64,000 nt of DNA from a marine actinobacterium MedAcidi-G3 (GCA_000817105.1 JUEP01000009.1:1-64000); one strand, 5' to 3'. Numbered from the stretch's first letter, positions 27,165-36,127 are shown. Notes: generated by a model from the letters alone, not told the origin. Numbers and translations: made by a program.

Positions 27165-27247
27165 AACGACCGCTTATTCGTCCGCCTTGTGAACCAGGCG
27201 ATTTGACTCATGCAACCTCTTATTAAACACGAGATTGGAAATAACCG

Positions 27248-28048
27248 ATGCTCCAAGACCTTTCGCAGACTGACGATGTTCGAACGCTCACCCGCTGGAT
27301 CGATGAAAGCGAACGAATCACCGTGCTCACTGGAGCGGGCATATCTACCGACTCTGGAATTCCGGACTTTCGAGGCCCAAATGGCGTATGGACTAAGAAT
27401 CCGAAAGCTGAAAAAGCCTCAAACATCCAAAACTTCGTATCTGACCCTGAGGTAAGAAAAGCCTCTTGGCGAGATCGTCTCGATAACAGAGCTTGGTCCG
27501 CAGACCCCAACGACGGACACAGAGCTCTGGTCCATTTAGAAAAAAGAAACAAACTTGTTGCCCTGCTGACCCAAAACGTGGATGGCCTGCATCACGCCGC
27601 AGGTTCGTCTTCGACAAAGGTGATAGAAGTCCACGGGACTCTAAGAGAGGTGGCGTGCCTTGAGTGCGACTATCGCGACGACATGCAAATAGCCTTGGAT
27701 CGGGTCCGACAAGGCGAAGAAGACCTTGATTGCCCCGAATGTGGTGGAATTCTCAAAAGCGCAACGATCTCCTTCGGTCAGTCACTGGTCCAAAAAGATT
27801 TACTTAAAGCCGAAGCGGCCGCAGAAAATTGTGAACTTATGATCGCTATTGGCACGACGTTGGCTGTTTATCCCATAGCGGCCGTAGTTCCGGCCGCTCA
27901 ACGAGTCGGAGCAAGAATCGTCATCATTAACGCTGAACCAACAGAAATGGATCATTTGGCGGATCTACTCATCCGAGAATCAATCAGTGAAGTGCTCTCG
28001 ATTGTCGTGCAAGGAGTAAAGAACCTTCCGCCAAAACAAGACAGCTAA
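27248..28048 (+). CDS. cobB: Sir2-family NAD-dependent protein deacylase
   Basis: This 266-residue protein is a complete sirtuin: TGAGISTDSGIPDFRGPNGVW (NAD site), TQNVDGLHHAAG, the catalytic His in VIEVHGTLRE, two zinc Cys pairs (CLEC and CPEC), and IGTTLAVYPIAAVV. It removes acyl groups from lysines with NAD+, giving O-acyl-ADP-ribose and nicotinamide. The Ala-Tyr-Arg-like specificity loop of desuccinylases is not evident, so deacetylation is more likely. The upstream gap holds a weak 5-bp hairpin (27183-27200). Confidence 0.92.
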   Translation: MLQDLSQTDDVRTLTRWIDESERITVLTGAGISTDSGIPDFRGPNGVWTKNPKAEKASNIQNFVSDPEVRKASWRDRLDNRAWSADPNDGHRALVHLEKRNKLVALLTQNVDGLHHAAGSSSTKVIEVHGTLREVACLECDYRDDMQIALDRVRQGEEDLDCPECGGILKSATISFGQSLVQKDLLKAEAAAENCELMIAIGTTLAVYPIAAVVPAAQRVGARIVIINAEPTEMDHLADLLIRESISEVLSIVVQGVKNLPPKQDS

Positions 28049-28131
28049 GTTCGGAAATAGCCGCTGACGCAACAATTGATAGAATTGGCAGGCAGAAGCA
28101 CAGATGTAGGTGCATAACCAGGAATCGACTG

Positions 28132-29292
28132 ATGACCAGCTACGGGGATCTGCTAGCGGCAGCAAAACAACAAATAGCCGAAGTCGACACGTTGCAAGCA
28201 GCTCAACTCATCCAAGACGGATACGAAACACTTGACGTGAGAGAGCCCGAAGAGTTTGAACAAGGGGCCATAACAGGAGCCATACATATTCCGCGTGGTC
28301 ACCTTGAAAGCCAAATTGAACAGCGGCTACCTAAGCGCGACAGCAAGATCATGGTCTACTGCGCTGGCGGGTCGCGATCAGCTTTTGCTGCCAAAACCCT
28401 CAATGACCTCGGATATAGCGAGGTCATTTCAATGGACGGCGGATTTACGAAATGGAAGTCCGAAGGCCGACCATGGGATCTGCCCAAAACTCTTAACCAC
28501 AATCAGCGAAACAGATACCAACGCCACCTCCTTCTCCCAGAAATCGGAGAACAAGGCCAACAAGAGTTGCTGGAAGCAAAAGTACTTCTACTAGGAGCAG
28601 GCGGCTTGGGGTCACCAGCTGCCATGTATCTAGCGGCGGCTGGGGTCGGAACGTTAGGAATCATCGACATGGACATTGTTGATGAGTCCAATCTTCAACG
28701 CCAGATAATTCACGACACGACGCGCGTCGGACTCTCGAAAGTTGAATCAGCCAGACAAACGATCGCGGCGTTAAACCCCCACATCAATACCAAAATCTAC
28801 GACACCCGCCTTAGCGCAGAAAACGTTCTCAGCCTCTTAGCTGAGTGGGACGTAGTAGTAGACGGAGCAGATAATTTCCCGAGCCGGTATCTCCTCAACG
28901 ATGCGTCCGTCAAACTTGGCATACCAGTCATTCATGGTTCAATCTTCAGATTCGAAGGCCAAGTAACCGTTTTCGACCCCATCAACGGCCCAACATATCG
29001 AGACTATGTACCCGTGCCCCCTCCGCCTGAATTAGCGCCCTCATGCTCTGAAGCAGGCGTACTCGGTGTGCTACCGGGTATTATCGGCAGCCTCCAAGCC
29101 CTAGAAACCATAAAATTGTTGCTTAATCTCGGAGACTCACTCACGGGAAGACTCCTCGCATTCGATGCTCTAGAAATGACTTTCAGGGAATACAAACTTC
29201 ACCGCAGCGAACAAAACCAAGTCACCTACGACAACCGTGACAGAATTAAAATTGTCGAATACGACCAATTTTGCTCGCCCACACTCACTTGA
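28132..29292 (+). CDS. rhodanese-MoeB/ThiF fusion, sulfur-carrier adenylyltransferase
   Basis: Residues 10-115 are a rhodanese domain with the persulfide-forming C77 in CAGGSRS. Residues 125-386 are a MoeB/ThiF E1-like adenylyltransferase with GAGGLGSPAA, DMDIVDESNLQRQI and the VDGADNFPSRYLLND segment. The domain order is reversed relative to MoeZ/MOCS3, where rhodanese is C-terminal. The first zinc Cys pair of typical MoeB (CYRC) is replaced by TYRD, while the active-site Cys in PSCSEAGVLG is kept. It would adenylate and sulfurate ThiS/MoaD/CysO-like carriers, which are not encoded nearby. Confidence 0.9.
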   Translation: MTSYGDLLAAAKQQIAEVDTLQAAQLIQDGYETLDVREPEEFEQGAITGAIHIPRGHLESQIEQRLPKRDSKIMVYCAGGSRSAFAAKTLNDLGYSEVISMDGGFTKWKSEGRPWDLPKTLNHNQRNRYQRHLLLPEIGEQGQQELLEAKVLLLGAGGLGSPAAMYLAAAGVGTLGIIDMDIVDESNLQRQIIHDTTRVGLSKVESARQTIAALNPHINTKIYDTRLSAENVLSLLAEWDVVVDGADNFPSRYLLNDASVKLGIPVIHGSIFRFEGQVTVFDPINGPTYRDYVPVPPPPELAPSCSEAGVLGVLPGIIGSLQALETIKLLLNLGDSLTGRLLAFDALEMTFREYKLHRSEQNQVTYDNRDRIKIVEYDQFCSPTLT

Positions 29293-29355
29293 AACCGATT
29301 TCTGGACTTCGGTGCCTGAAACAGCGACCCTAATCTCGCACTCTAAACTTCTGAG

Positions 29356-30723
29356 ATGACCAACAAGCGGATCATAGTTATAGGCGGCGGCCCGGCAGGA
29401 CACGACGCCGCCAACTCCGCGGCGAGGTTTGGCGCAGATGTAATCTTGGTTGAACGCGACATTGTCGGCGGCGCAGCGCACCTCCGAGACTGCGTGCCAT
29501 CCAAATCGATGATTGCAACAGGCGGAGCCCTTTCATTTGCCCGACGGATAGATGGAATGGGACTAGCAAATGTTGAAACTGGGGTAGATGCCGAGCACTT
29601 GCGGGCCCGCATCCGAGAAATAGAGCACCGTCTTGAACAGTCAGTAACGGAGATCCTCACAAGCCAAGGCGTCAAGATATACAAGGGAACTGGGCGACTT
29701 CTCGGCCCTAATGAAGTAAGCGTTGAAACAGCAGATGAGTCTTTTGAATTAGCTGCAGACGCAATCGTCCTTGCTACCGGAAGTCGGCCACGGATCCCGG
29801 AATGGGCCCCGATAGACCACGAACGAGTCTTAACTACCCGCGACTCATACCCACCGGTCGAGCTGCCGGAACACCTTATAGTTATTGGATCCGGTGTCAC
29901 CGGCGTCGAATTCGTCCATATGTTTGCTTCGCTAGGCTCCGAGGTCACATTGATTGTCAGCCGACAACAAGTTCTTCCTCAAAAAGATCCGGAAGCTGCC
30001 GCGTTGCTCGAACAAAACTTTTTAGACCGAGGAGTTCAGCTTCTCAAGGGAGCACGAGCAACCGAAATTCTGCGCAATGGGCCAGTAGTGAAGGTTCACT
30101 GCTCCGACGGGCGAACAGCGGAAGGATCGCACGCTGTTTTGGCGATCGGGTCTGACCCCAATAGCCAAGAACTGGGTCTAGAAAACACCGATATAGCAAT
30201 GGACGAGCTTGGCTACATTCAGGTCGACCATAACCTCAGATCATCAGTTCCATCGATCTACGCTGCTGGTGACTTGTCAGGCAAGCTCCCGCTGTCCTCC
30301 GTTGCTGCGATGCAGGGACGAAAAATAGCTGAACATATTATGGGTTTACATGAAGGGCGAGAACATCGACATCTTGACTATGACAAAGCAGCCTCCGCGA
30401 TTTTTACCGAACCCGAAATTGCTGACGTTGGCCTGGCTGAAGCTGAAGCTTTCGCTACGGGACGAAAGATCCGAGTAACGAAAGTACCGTTCTCATCAAA
30501 CGCCAAAGCGCTAATAAACAATGATCCCTTAGGGTTTGTGAAAATAGTTTCTGATCCCAACACGGGCCATGTGTTGGGAGGATCAATTGTGGGTCAACAC
30601 GCTGCCGAACTCATCTCCGTAGTAGCTCTGGCAGTGAGCGCGAATCTTAAGGTACAAGATATTCACGAAAGCCTTTTTGTGTACCCGACGCTAAGTGAAG
30701 CTCTCATAGAGGCAGCTGAGTGA
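29356..30723 (+). CDS. LpdA-like NAD(P)H:quinone reductase flavoprotein
   Basis: This is a 455-residue member of the two-dinucleotide-binding flavoprotein family, with IGGGPAGHDAAN (FAD), IGSGVTGVEF (NAD(P)) and YAAGDLSG. The redox disulfide is absent: the motif reads GGAAHLRDCVPSK, Ala at position 41 and only C46 kept. The C-terminus has YPTLSE instead of HPTLSE. This is the pattern of M. tuberculosis LpdA (Rv3303c), a quinone reductase rather than a true lipoamide dehydrogenase. It is thus not redundant with the E3 gene at 4.4 kb. Its stop overlaps rmlD. Confidence 0.88.
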   Translation: MTNKRIIVIGGGPAGHDAANSAARFGADVILVERDIVGGAAHLRDCVPSKSMIATGGALSFARRIDGMGLANVETGVDAEHLRARIREIEHRLEQSVTEILTSQGVKIYKGTGRLLGPNEVSVETADESFELAADAIVLATGSRPRIPEWAPIDHERVLTTRDSYPPVELPEHLIVIGSGVTGVEFVHMFASLGSEVTLIVSRQQVLPQKDPEAAALLEQNFLDRGVQLLKGARATEILRNGPVVKVHCSDGRTAEGSHAVLAIGSDPNSQELGLENTDIAMDELGYIQVDHNLRSSVPSIYAAGDLSGKLPLSSVAAMQGRKIAEHIMGLHEGREHRHLDYDKAASAIFTEPEIADVGLAEAEAFATGRKIRVTKVPFSSNAKALINNDPLGFVKIVSDPNTGHVLGGSIVGQHAAELISVVALAVSANLKVQDIHESLFVYPTLSEALIEAAE

Positions 30724-31571
30724 CCTCCGAATACAAGATCCTCATTACTGGTGGCAATGGTCAACTTTCAATAGACCTTGCACAGGTGTTTGAAGGTACT
30801 GACCTTGTTGTTCTCAGCCACGAAGCTCTAGACATATCTCAATCTCACCAAGTCGAAGAAGCCTTGCAGCACTACAAACCTGAAGTTGTGATCAACGCAG
30901 CAGCACTCACCGATGTAGATGGATGCGAACACAATGTTGAACAGGCACAGTTGGTTAACGCTCAGGGTCCAAAGAACTTGGTTAGAGGAGCCCAACTGGT
31001 CGGGGCTCGCGTCGTACAAATATCGACCGACTATGTATTCGATGGTGCACTTGACCGCCCATACGTCGAATGTGATCAAACCAACCCGCAGTCAATCTAC
31101 GGCCTCACCAAACTCGCAGGTGAACAAGCCATGCGTAATTCAGACCTCATAGTCCGAACATCTTGGCTATGTGGCCTCCATGGTTCCAATATCCTCAAGA
31201 CAATCGTCCAACTGGCTCAAACAGGTAAGCCCATGAGCTTTGTGGACGACCAGATCGGGCATCCCTCTTTTACACATGATGTAGCTACAACTATCCAACA
31301 GCTAGTTGAACTCGAAGCCCAAGGTATATTCCACGTCACCAACCAGGGATCTGTCAGTTGGTACCAGTTTGCGAAGACGATTCTTAGCCTGATGGGGCGG
31401 CCATCAGACCAACTGACGGCAATAACAAGCGAACAGTTGCAACCTCCACGCCCAGCTCTTCGGCCCGCCAATTCAGTTCTGGACAACAGGGCACTTCGGA
31501 CGCTGGGTCTAGAATCGCCGCCAGATTTCCGCATAACCCTTCCCAAACTTTTGGAAGTTCTCTGTGAATAA
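30720..31571 (+). CDS. rmlD: dTDP-4-dehydrorhamnose reductase
   Basis: This 283-residue reductase has the N-terminal TGGNGQLS, EALDISQ, NAAALTDVDGCE, STDYVFDGA and the catalytic YGLTKLAGEQA with the Tyr/Lys pair, followed by RTSWLCG. It makes dTDP-L-rhamnose in the last step of the pathway. The GTG start overlaps the stop of the upstream flavoprotein gene (GTGA), and its end overlaps the next hypothetical gene by eight bases. It opens the second envelope-glycan region, which runs to the LCP gene. Confidence 0.93.
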   Translation: MTSEYKILITGGNGQLSIDLAQVFEGTDLVVLSHEALDISQSHQVEEALQHYKPEVVINAAALTDVDGCEHNVEQAQLVNAQGPKNLVRGAQLVGARVVQISTDYVFDGALDRPYVECDQTNPQSIYGLTKLAGEQAMRNSDLIVRTSWLCGLHGSNILKTIVQLAQTGKPMSFVDDQIGHPSFTHDVATTIQQLVELEAQGIFHVTNQGSVSWYQFAKTILSLMGRPSDQLTAITSEQLQPPRPALRPANSVLDNRALRTLGLESPPDFRITLPKLLEVLCE

Positions 31572-32181
31572 GCGACTTCGAATAGTCATCAATCCAACTG
31601 AGACCCAACCAACAAGTCAAGCGCTAGCCGTCGCTGCGGTTTTGGCACTTGAATGGGCAGCACCCTATGTCAACAGCGTCATCGGAAACGACGGCCAATT
31701 TGTAATCCAACCAGACCTTGACGCTATAGGTGGATTGTTGCGGCTGGATCCAGAAAGAAGTGAACGGCTGAAATTGGCCGGACGTGATGCCATTACCGAA
31801 GGCGAATCCGAGATACGCATCTTTGAGGACGATAAAGGGAACTGGAACGTTCCCGACCAACTTGATAGCTGGTGGGCTACCGGGGTAGCACTTGCAGCAA
31901 CTGAATTTGTAGGAGTGACTGTAACTGGTATCGCGTTAGCCGAAACACTTGCGATATCCAATCGGTCTGAACAACGATCAATAGAGCTGTTAGAAAAATC
32001 TCAACGATGGGCTCTTGAACAAATTGATGATCTGCTTCGAGTAACAGCGGCTAATAATCCCCGTGTGCTAGCAGACCTCTTGCTGTCTTTAAGCTCGGAA
32101 GTTGAGACCCTCGCCGACACACATGCCATATTGAGGGCTCGTTACCAAACGGATATCGAGACAATCAGCGAACACCTATGA
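31564..32181 (+). CDS. conserved-looking protein of unknown function in glycan cluster
   Basis: I do not recognise this 205-residue protein. It has no signal peptide or clear membrane segment; the early LAVAAVLALEWAAPYV is short and mildly hydrophobic. The middle is acidic and mixed (DLDAIGGLLRLDPERSERL), and the C-terminal 70 residues look helical with a heptad-like pattern. It overlaps rmlD by eight bases and the following GT2 by four (ATGA), so it belongs to the same transcript and probably to glycan synthesis. Confidence 0.6.
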   Translation: MNKRLRIVINPTETQPTSQALAVAAVLALEWAAPYVNSVIGNDGQFVIQPDLDAIGGLLRLDPERSERLKLAGRDAITEGESEIRIFEDDKGNWNVPDQLDSWWATGVALAATEFVGVTVTGIALAETLAISNRSEQRSIELLEKSQRWALEQIDDLLRVTAANNPRVLADLLLSLSSEVETLADTHAILRARYQTDIETISEHL

Positions 32182-32735
32182 AAGACCAACTCCGAGCAAC
32201 GCTGATCATTGTCTCCTATGGGCGCCCTGATCTCGTTCTTCAGCTACTGGATTCCATCGCACAGCACACGCCAGAACCACACGAATTGCTGATTATCGAC
32301 AATGCCTCAAAGAGTGCAGAAGCTCGGATGATTACAACTCACCCATCGCAGCCACGCGTTATAGAAGCGCCTCGAAACCTCGGGTATGGGGGAGGTGTCA
32401 ATTTCGGCGTCCGTAACTCCGCCACCGAAACAGTTGTAATAATGAACTCAGACTTACAAGTCACACCCAAATGGCTTTCACCGCTGCTAGCCGTAATCGA
32501 ACAACACACTGCGGCCATAGCGGCACCGCTGTACCTCGATGGGGACGGAAACACCATTGAAAGTGGAGCATCTATCACCGTCGATGGTCACGTCCTCGGC
32601 TCACGAACTAGCGGGGTCGGACTCAAACCGGTTGACCACGTATCGGCAGCGTGTTGGGCATTCAATAAACAATGGTTTGAAGCTATGGGCGGTTTCGACC
32701 CTACCTACGGACTTGGGTATTACGAAGATAAATGA
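32178..32735 (+). pseudogene. GT2 glycosyltransferase, N-terminal part, frameshifted
   Basis: This is the N-terminal 185 residues of a rhamnosyltransferase-like GT2 (WbbL group): LIIVSYGRPDLVLQLLDSI, IIDNASKSAEAR, NLGYGGGVNFGVRNS, the metal-binding MNSDLQVTPKWL, and GGFDPTYGLGYYEDK. Translation meets TGA at 32733-32735 directly after the conserved E-D that precedes the acceptor-site aspartate. The remainder of the domain is found just downstream in another frame. About nine or ten residues normally between this point and the following strand are missing, so the lesion looks like a small out-of-frame deletion rather than a one-base slip. Confidence 0.75.
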
Positions 32736-33204
32736 GCGAGTTGTTGTAGTGAACGACTGCGCAGTTATCCACCACACAGGTGGAACCTTTGACTCTGAAG
32801 CATCACGTCGCCTCTCGCACCGTAATCATGCTCGAAGCCTTGCACGCTGGACATGGCTTTACCGAGGCAGCGGAAAAACACGATGTGAAGGCGAAGCTGC
32901 CTTGAGTCATGGTCGCGTGGCCGTGATAGGCGACCACCCTGACGTTGTGTGCGAACTTCAGGAACAAAATATTTCGGTTGTCGCCCTCGAAGATGTCGCC
33001 GCACTCAGGCAACGAGCACATCGCGACGACGTCGTCGTCACCAAAGATAGACATGGTGAGGCTAGACGGGCAGCACCTCGAGCCGAGATCACCACCCCAG
33101 AAGGGCTCTGGAAGGCACTGAAACGAGCGGGCATTACGCCCAACACAACTCCTCCTAAACCCCTTTTCTCGTCAATAACCGCTACGCGATCAAGAAGATG
33201 GTGA
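32733..33204 (+). pseudogene. GT2 glycosyltransferase, C-terminal remnant in shifted frame
   Basis: This frame carries the missing end of the preceding GT2: RVVVVNDCAVIHHTGGTFDSEASRR corresponds to the last strand and the conserved His-containing loop, followed by a roughly 100-residue tail (VAVIGDHPDVVCELQEQNIS, then basic and Pro-rich sequence). No suitable start exists at the junction. The frame is open further upstream (from 32539) but there it is only a shadow of the N-terminal half. It ends four bases before the coiled-coil gene. Confidence 0.65.
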
Positions 33205-33208
33205 AACC

Positions 33209-33571
33209 ATGACAGATGAAAATCCTCTCAATCAAGCATCTGCGCATCTGCAAACAGTCCGCGAACTGGGAACCGAACTTGGTTCCCAAACCCGTATTTT
33301 TGGTATCGGGTCCAAGAAACTAGTGGCGACAATCAACCGCGTATCAGAGGAACTTGCCGCAGCTATTGACTTAGTGGCGAGCTCACTAGCAGCCGATGCA
33401 CAACAAATAAGCCAACTAGACCAAGCAGTCACTCGTCTGGAGCTCGTTACCGCAGGAGACGAACAGCTATTGGACGACCTCGCCGCAGCCATCGAAGCAT
33501 CCCAAGTAGAACTAGTTCGCCTGGAACGCCAACACGACCTTCTTCGTTCGCAACTCGAATCCGCAGAATAA
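33209..33571 (+). CDS. small coiled-coil protein
   Basis: This 120-residue protein looks almost entirely helical, with heptad spacing of Leu/Ile/Val from residue 40 on (for example ISQLDQAVTRLELV and VELVRLERQHDLLRSQL). There is no signal peptide and no recognised domain. It sits between the broken GT2 gene and an unknown gene, three bases before the latter, and so is probably part of the glycan operon. A scaffolding or length-control role is possible but speculative. Confidence 0.55.
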   Translation: MTDENPLNQASAHLQTVRELGTELGSQTRIFGIGSKKLVATINRVSEELAAAIDLVASSLAADAQQISQLDQAVTRLELVTAGDEQLLDDLAAAIEASQVELVRLERQHDLLRSQLESAE

Positions 33572-33573
33572 CG

Positions 33574-34500
33574 ATGCGAATAGGAGTAACTCCCGGCAAG
33601 TATGCACAACAACTTTACGACGCCCTAAGACGACGAGTAGAAGTGCAAGCAGAGGTCGTTCCACCGAAATCCGATGGACGCGAATACGACCTTGTGGTTG
33701 CTGTCGATGACGAAAATGCGCCAGAGGGAGCGAAGACAAGGCGATACATAACTCACCACAATGCAAAGACTTCTAGCTGGGATGTTGTAGCGGCCCGGCA
33801 TCTACTGCCCGGTGCCCAAAAAAGAGGTACTAAGAATCCCATAGCTGTTCCGCTACCAGTTACCAATCCCGCCCCAAATAGATCCACTCAAACGGGGTTA
33901 GCGCTATTCGAAGATAGACAAAAACAAGCCGCTATAGAGATGTTGAAAGCAGCAGGTCACCAAGTACTCAACATTAACGACCCAGATGTTGGCATCGTTG
34001 TGGATTTGTCTGCAACGATGAGCAGTCTCGAGCGACTACGCCAAGCTATGAGTCAAGAAAAAGTAGTCATTGCTATGGCTAGTAACCCCGCAGCGACAGA
34101 CACAATCCGTGACAAAAGCGATGGCCGTCTCATTTCTACACACAGCGAACTAATCGAATTAGTTGACGGACTAATTAACAACGATTTTGAAAGGCAACGA
34201 CTGGGCTTCGAAGCTAGAAAAGCTACTGCAAGTACTAGCTGGACACGTGTGATACGAGCGCTATTACTAGAACATCGGAGAGGTCTACCGGTTCTCGAAC
34301 ACTCCAGTTACTTGGCCGCACGGAAACGCTGGATAAAGCGGCTCGGACATGCGCATCCATGGAAGTCTGCTGAATACGTCAATGACAGCTATTTAGAGTT
34401 AGGCGATCAGCGGATAGATGTGAGTCACCTCAGTCGAATCCGAAAACTAAGTATTGCCATAGCTGTAAGCGGACGCGACCCATACAGCAGCGATTCCTAA
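33574..34500 (+). CDS. unknown protein, possibly a degenerate GT-B-like glycosyltransferase
   Basis: This 308-residue protein starts MRIGVTPGKYAQQLYDAL and alternates short strands and helices like a Rossmann-type fold (for example YDLVVAVDDEN, VGIVVDLSATM, VVIAMASNPAA). A later segment (HSELIELVDGLINNDFERQRLGFEARK) resembles the C-terminal region of GT4 enzymes where a per-position penalty list ends. The usual E-x7-E motif is absent. It lies just upstream of the LCP gene in the same orientation, supporting a role in glycan synthesis, but no activity can be assigned. Confidence 0.5.
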   Translation: MRIGVTPGKYAQQLYDALRRRVEVQAEVVPPKSDGREYDLVVAVDDENAPEGAKTRRYITHHNAKTSSWDVVAARHLLPGAQKRGTKNPIAVPLPVTNPAPNRSTQTGLALFEDRQKQAAIEMLKAAGHQVLNINDPDVGIVVDLSATMSSLERLRQAMSQEKVVIAMASNPAATDTIRDKSDGRLISTHSELIELVDGLINNDFERQRLGFEARKATASTSWTRVIRALLLEHRRGLPVLEHSSYLAARKRWIKRLGHAHPWKSAEYVNDSYLELGDQRIDVSHLSRIRKLSIAIAVSGRDPYSSDS

Positions 34501-34516
34501 GGTACGTTCCCTAACC

Positions 34517-36073
34517 ATGTCCCGGGATCGTCCAAGGCGTAACCGTCGGTTGAGCGAAAAGGTTCTGCTCGCTGTTATCGGAATGGCCACAGGAATTGGT
34601 TTTGCAGCAACCTTTGTCCTTGGTTATGCGGTGTGGCGCCTAGATCAAGTTGAGCGCTTTGAGGTACACGACGTCCTCACTGCGCCGACAAAAAAACCAA
34701 TAACTGCCTCAGCACTGCTCAATCTGAGTCGCGCCAGCACTGAGGGAGAAACACAAGATTCGCCAGACTTGACGGTTGAAATTATTTTTCCACCAACGAT
34801 TGATGAACCATTAGGTGAAAGTGAGCCTGACGGCGAGAATTACCTCCTCGTCGGTTCAGACAGTGTCGAGGGAATCGCAGCTGATGACGCAATTATGAGC
34901 GGCCGCAGCGCTTCGGCGGCAAACCACCTTGCAGACACAATCATGATCCTACGACTGCGCCAAGATGGAACAGCGTCGGTTGTGTCGGTTCCACGAGATC
35001 TCCTTGTGTCGATCGCTAGCACCGACACAATTGCCAAGATCAACAGTGCATACAACCTCGATTCGTCACCACAGACGAGAGCGGCCCGTCTCATAGAAAC
35101 CGTTGAAAATCATTTAGATATTGGCCTTCAGCACTTCGTCGAAGTTGACCTTGACGGGTTTCGACGCTTAGTTGATGCGGTTGGAGGCGTTTCGATGTGT
35201 TTCAACAGACCAACACGAGACAGGACTGTCCAGGACAGCGGCGACCCTACCCAAGGAGGAACCGGCTTCAGAGCCGGGAAAGGATGGACTCATCTCGACG
35301 GAGATGCAGCGCTTGCTTTCGTGCGAAGTCGGCGACTCTTAACGCAACAATCAGATGGCCAATGGGTGAGGCTAGGAGTATGGAACGACCTCGAACGAAA
35401 TAGTCGCCAGCAAAGGTTTATATTCGAAGCCTTAGATCAAGCCTTAGGGCGAGCAGCCAGCAACCCTCGGACCTTGCAAAGACTCCTAGATATAGTCGCC
35501 AGTGATTTTCGCACATCGAATACCTTGAGTGTCTTCGATGACGGTCTTGAATTGGCCCGCCGCTTCAAAAGCCTCAACGTTGATACTGATCTCGAACGTT
35601 ATGCACTGCAACTGGTTGACGTATCCGTCGATGGCAAAGCCGGGTTAGAGATAGTTGAAAGTGAACACAACGAACGTGTCATCGATATCTTTCGGGGTAT
35701 CGAGTGGACTGATGTCACTGAGGGAAGAGTTGAAGTAGAAGTGCAGGGTCCCTCACCCCTTTCTCTGGCATCACGACTTCGTGGAGCGGGTTTCAAAGCA
35801 ACCCAAGAAGAAACCGATGTATACCCCGAGACTCGAATTCGATACGGAGTTGGAGGAGATCAAGCCGCCGTCCTTTTAGCGGCACGACTCAGAGAAAATG
35901 TGGAGATGATTCCAGACCCATCCCTGTCCGGCAACAAAGTAATCCTCGAACTGGGATCTAAACCACCTTCGGTCACGATGGGCTATAAATCAGTGGAACC
36001 TCCTGAACCGATAGCCAATAACGCAGCTCAGAAGACACCTCCTCCTCCAAGAACCCTCGGTGTATGCGGATAA
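34517..36073 (+). CDS. LytR-CpsA-Psr (LCP) family glycan ligase
   Basis: This 518-residue protein has a basic N-terminus and one membrane span (VLLAVIGMATGIGFAATF). The LCP domain follows (residues about 110-330): LLVGSDSVEG, ADTIMILRL, SVPRDLLV, KINSAYN, and GFRRLVDAVGGVSMCF, with the late AFVRSRRL Arg-rich site. A C-terminal LytR_C-like domain lies at residues about 400-480. LCP enzymes transfer lipid-linked glycans onto peptidoglycan outside the membrane. The position next to rmlD and glycosyltransferases mirrors the mycobacterial cpsA-like gene. The C-terminal tail is Pro-rich. Confidence 0.9.
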   Translation: MSRDRPRRNRRLSEKVLLAVIGMATGIGFAATFVLGYAVWRLDQVERFEVHDVLTAPTKKPITASALLNLSRASTEGETQDSPDLTVEIIFPPTIDEPLGESEPDGENYLLVGSDSVEGIAADDAIMSGRSASAANHLADTIMILRLRQDGTASVVSVPRDLLVSIASTDTIAKINSAYNLDSSPQTRAARLIETVENHLDIGLQHFVEVDLDGFRRLVDAVGGVSMCFNRPTRDRTVQDSGDPTQGGTGFRAGKGWTHLDGDAALAFVRSRRLLTQQSDGQWVRLGVWNDLERNSRQQRFIFEALDQALGRAASNPRTLQRLLDIVASDFRTSNTLSVFDDGLELARRFKSLNVDTDLERYALQLVDVSVDGKAGLEIVESEHNERVIDIFRGIEWTDVTEGRVEVEVQGPSPLSLASRLRGAGFKATQEETDVYPETRIRYGVGGDQAAVLLAARLRENVEMIPDPSLSGNKVILELGSKPPSVTMGYKSVEPPEPIANNAAQKTPPPPRTLGVCG

Positions 36074-36102
36074 CGAAGAAAAACGCCGGCTACACAGCGC
36101 TA

Positions 36103-36127
36103 TCGCGCCCAATAGACAAGGGCGCGA
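36103..36127 (+). terminator. 8-bp perfect hairpin after the LCP gene
   Basis: TCGCGCCC pairs perfectly with GGGCGCGA around a 9-nt loop, 30 bases after the LCP stop. No T-run follows, so it is not a classical intrinsic terminator, but its position at an operon end, before an independently spaced ugd gene with its own AAGG site, suggests termination or 3'-end protection. Confidence 0.5.

Noticed and set aside
27183-27200. CGCCT/AGGCG hairpin after pepA as a terminator
   Set aside because: It has only five base pairs, an 8-base loop and no T-run; too weak to call.
32733-32735. UGA in the GT2 gene as a second selenocysteine codon
   Set aside because: Sequence after the UGA in the same frame has no GT2 similarity, whereas the fold resumes in another frame; this is a frameshift.
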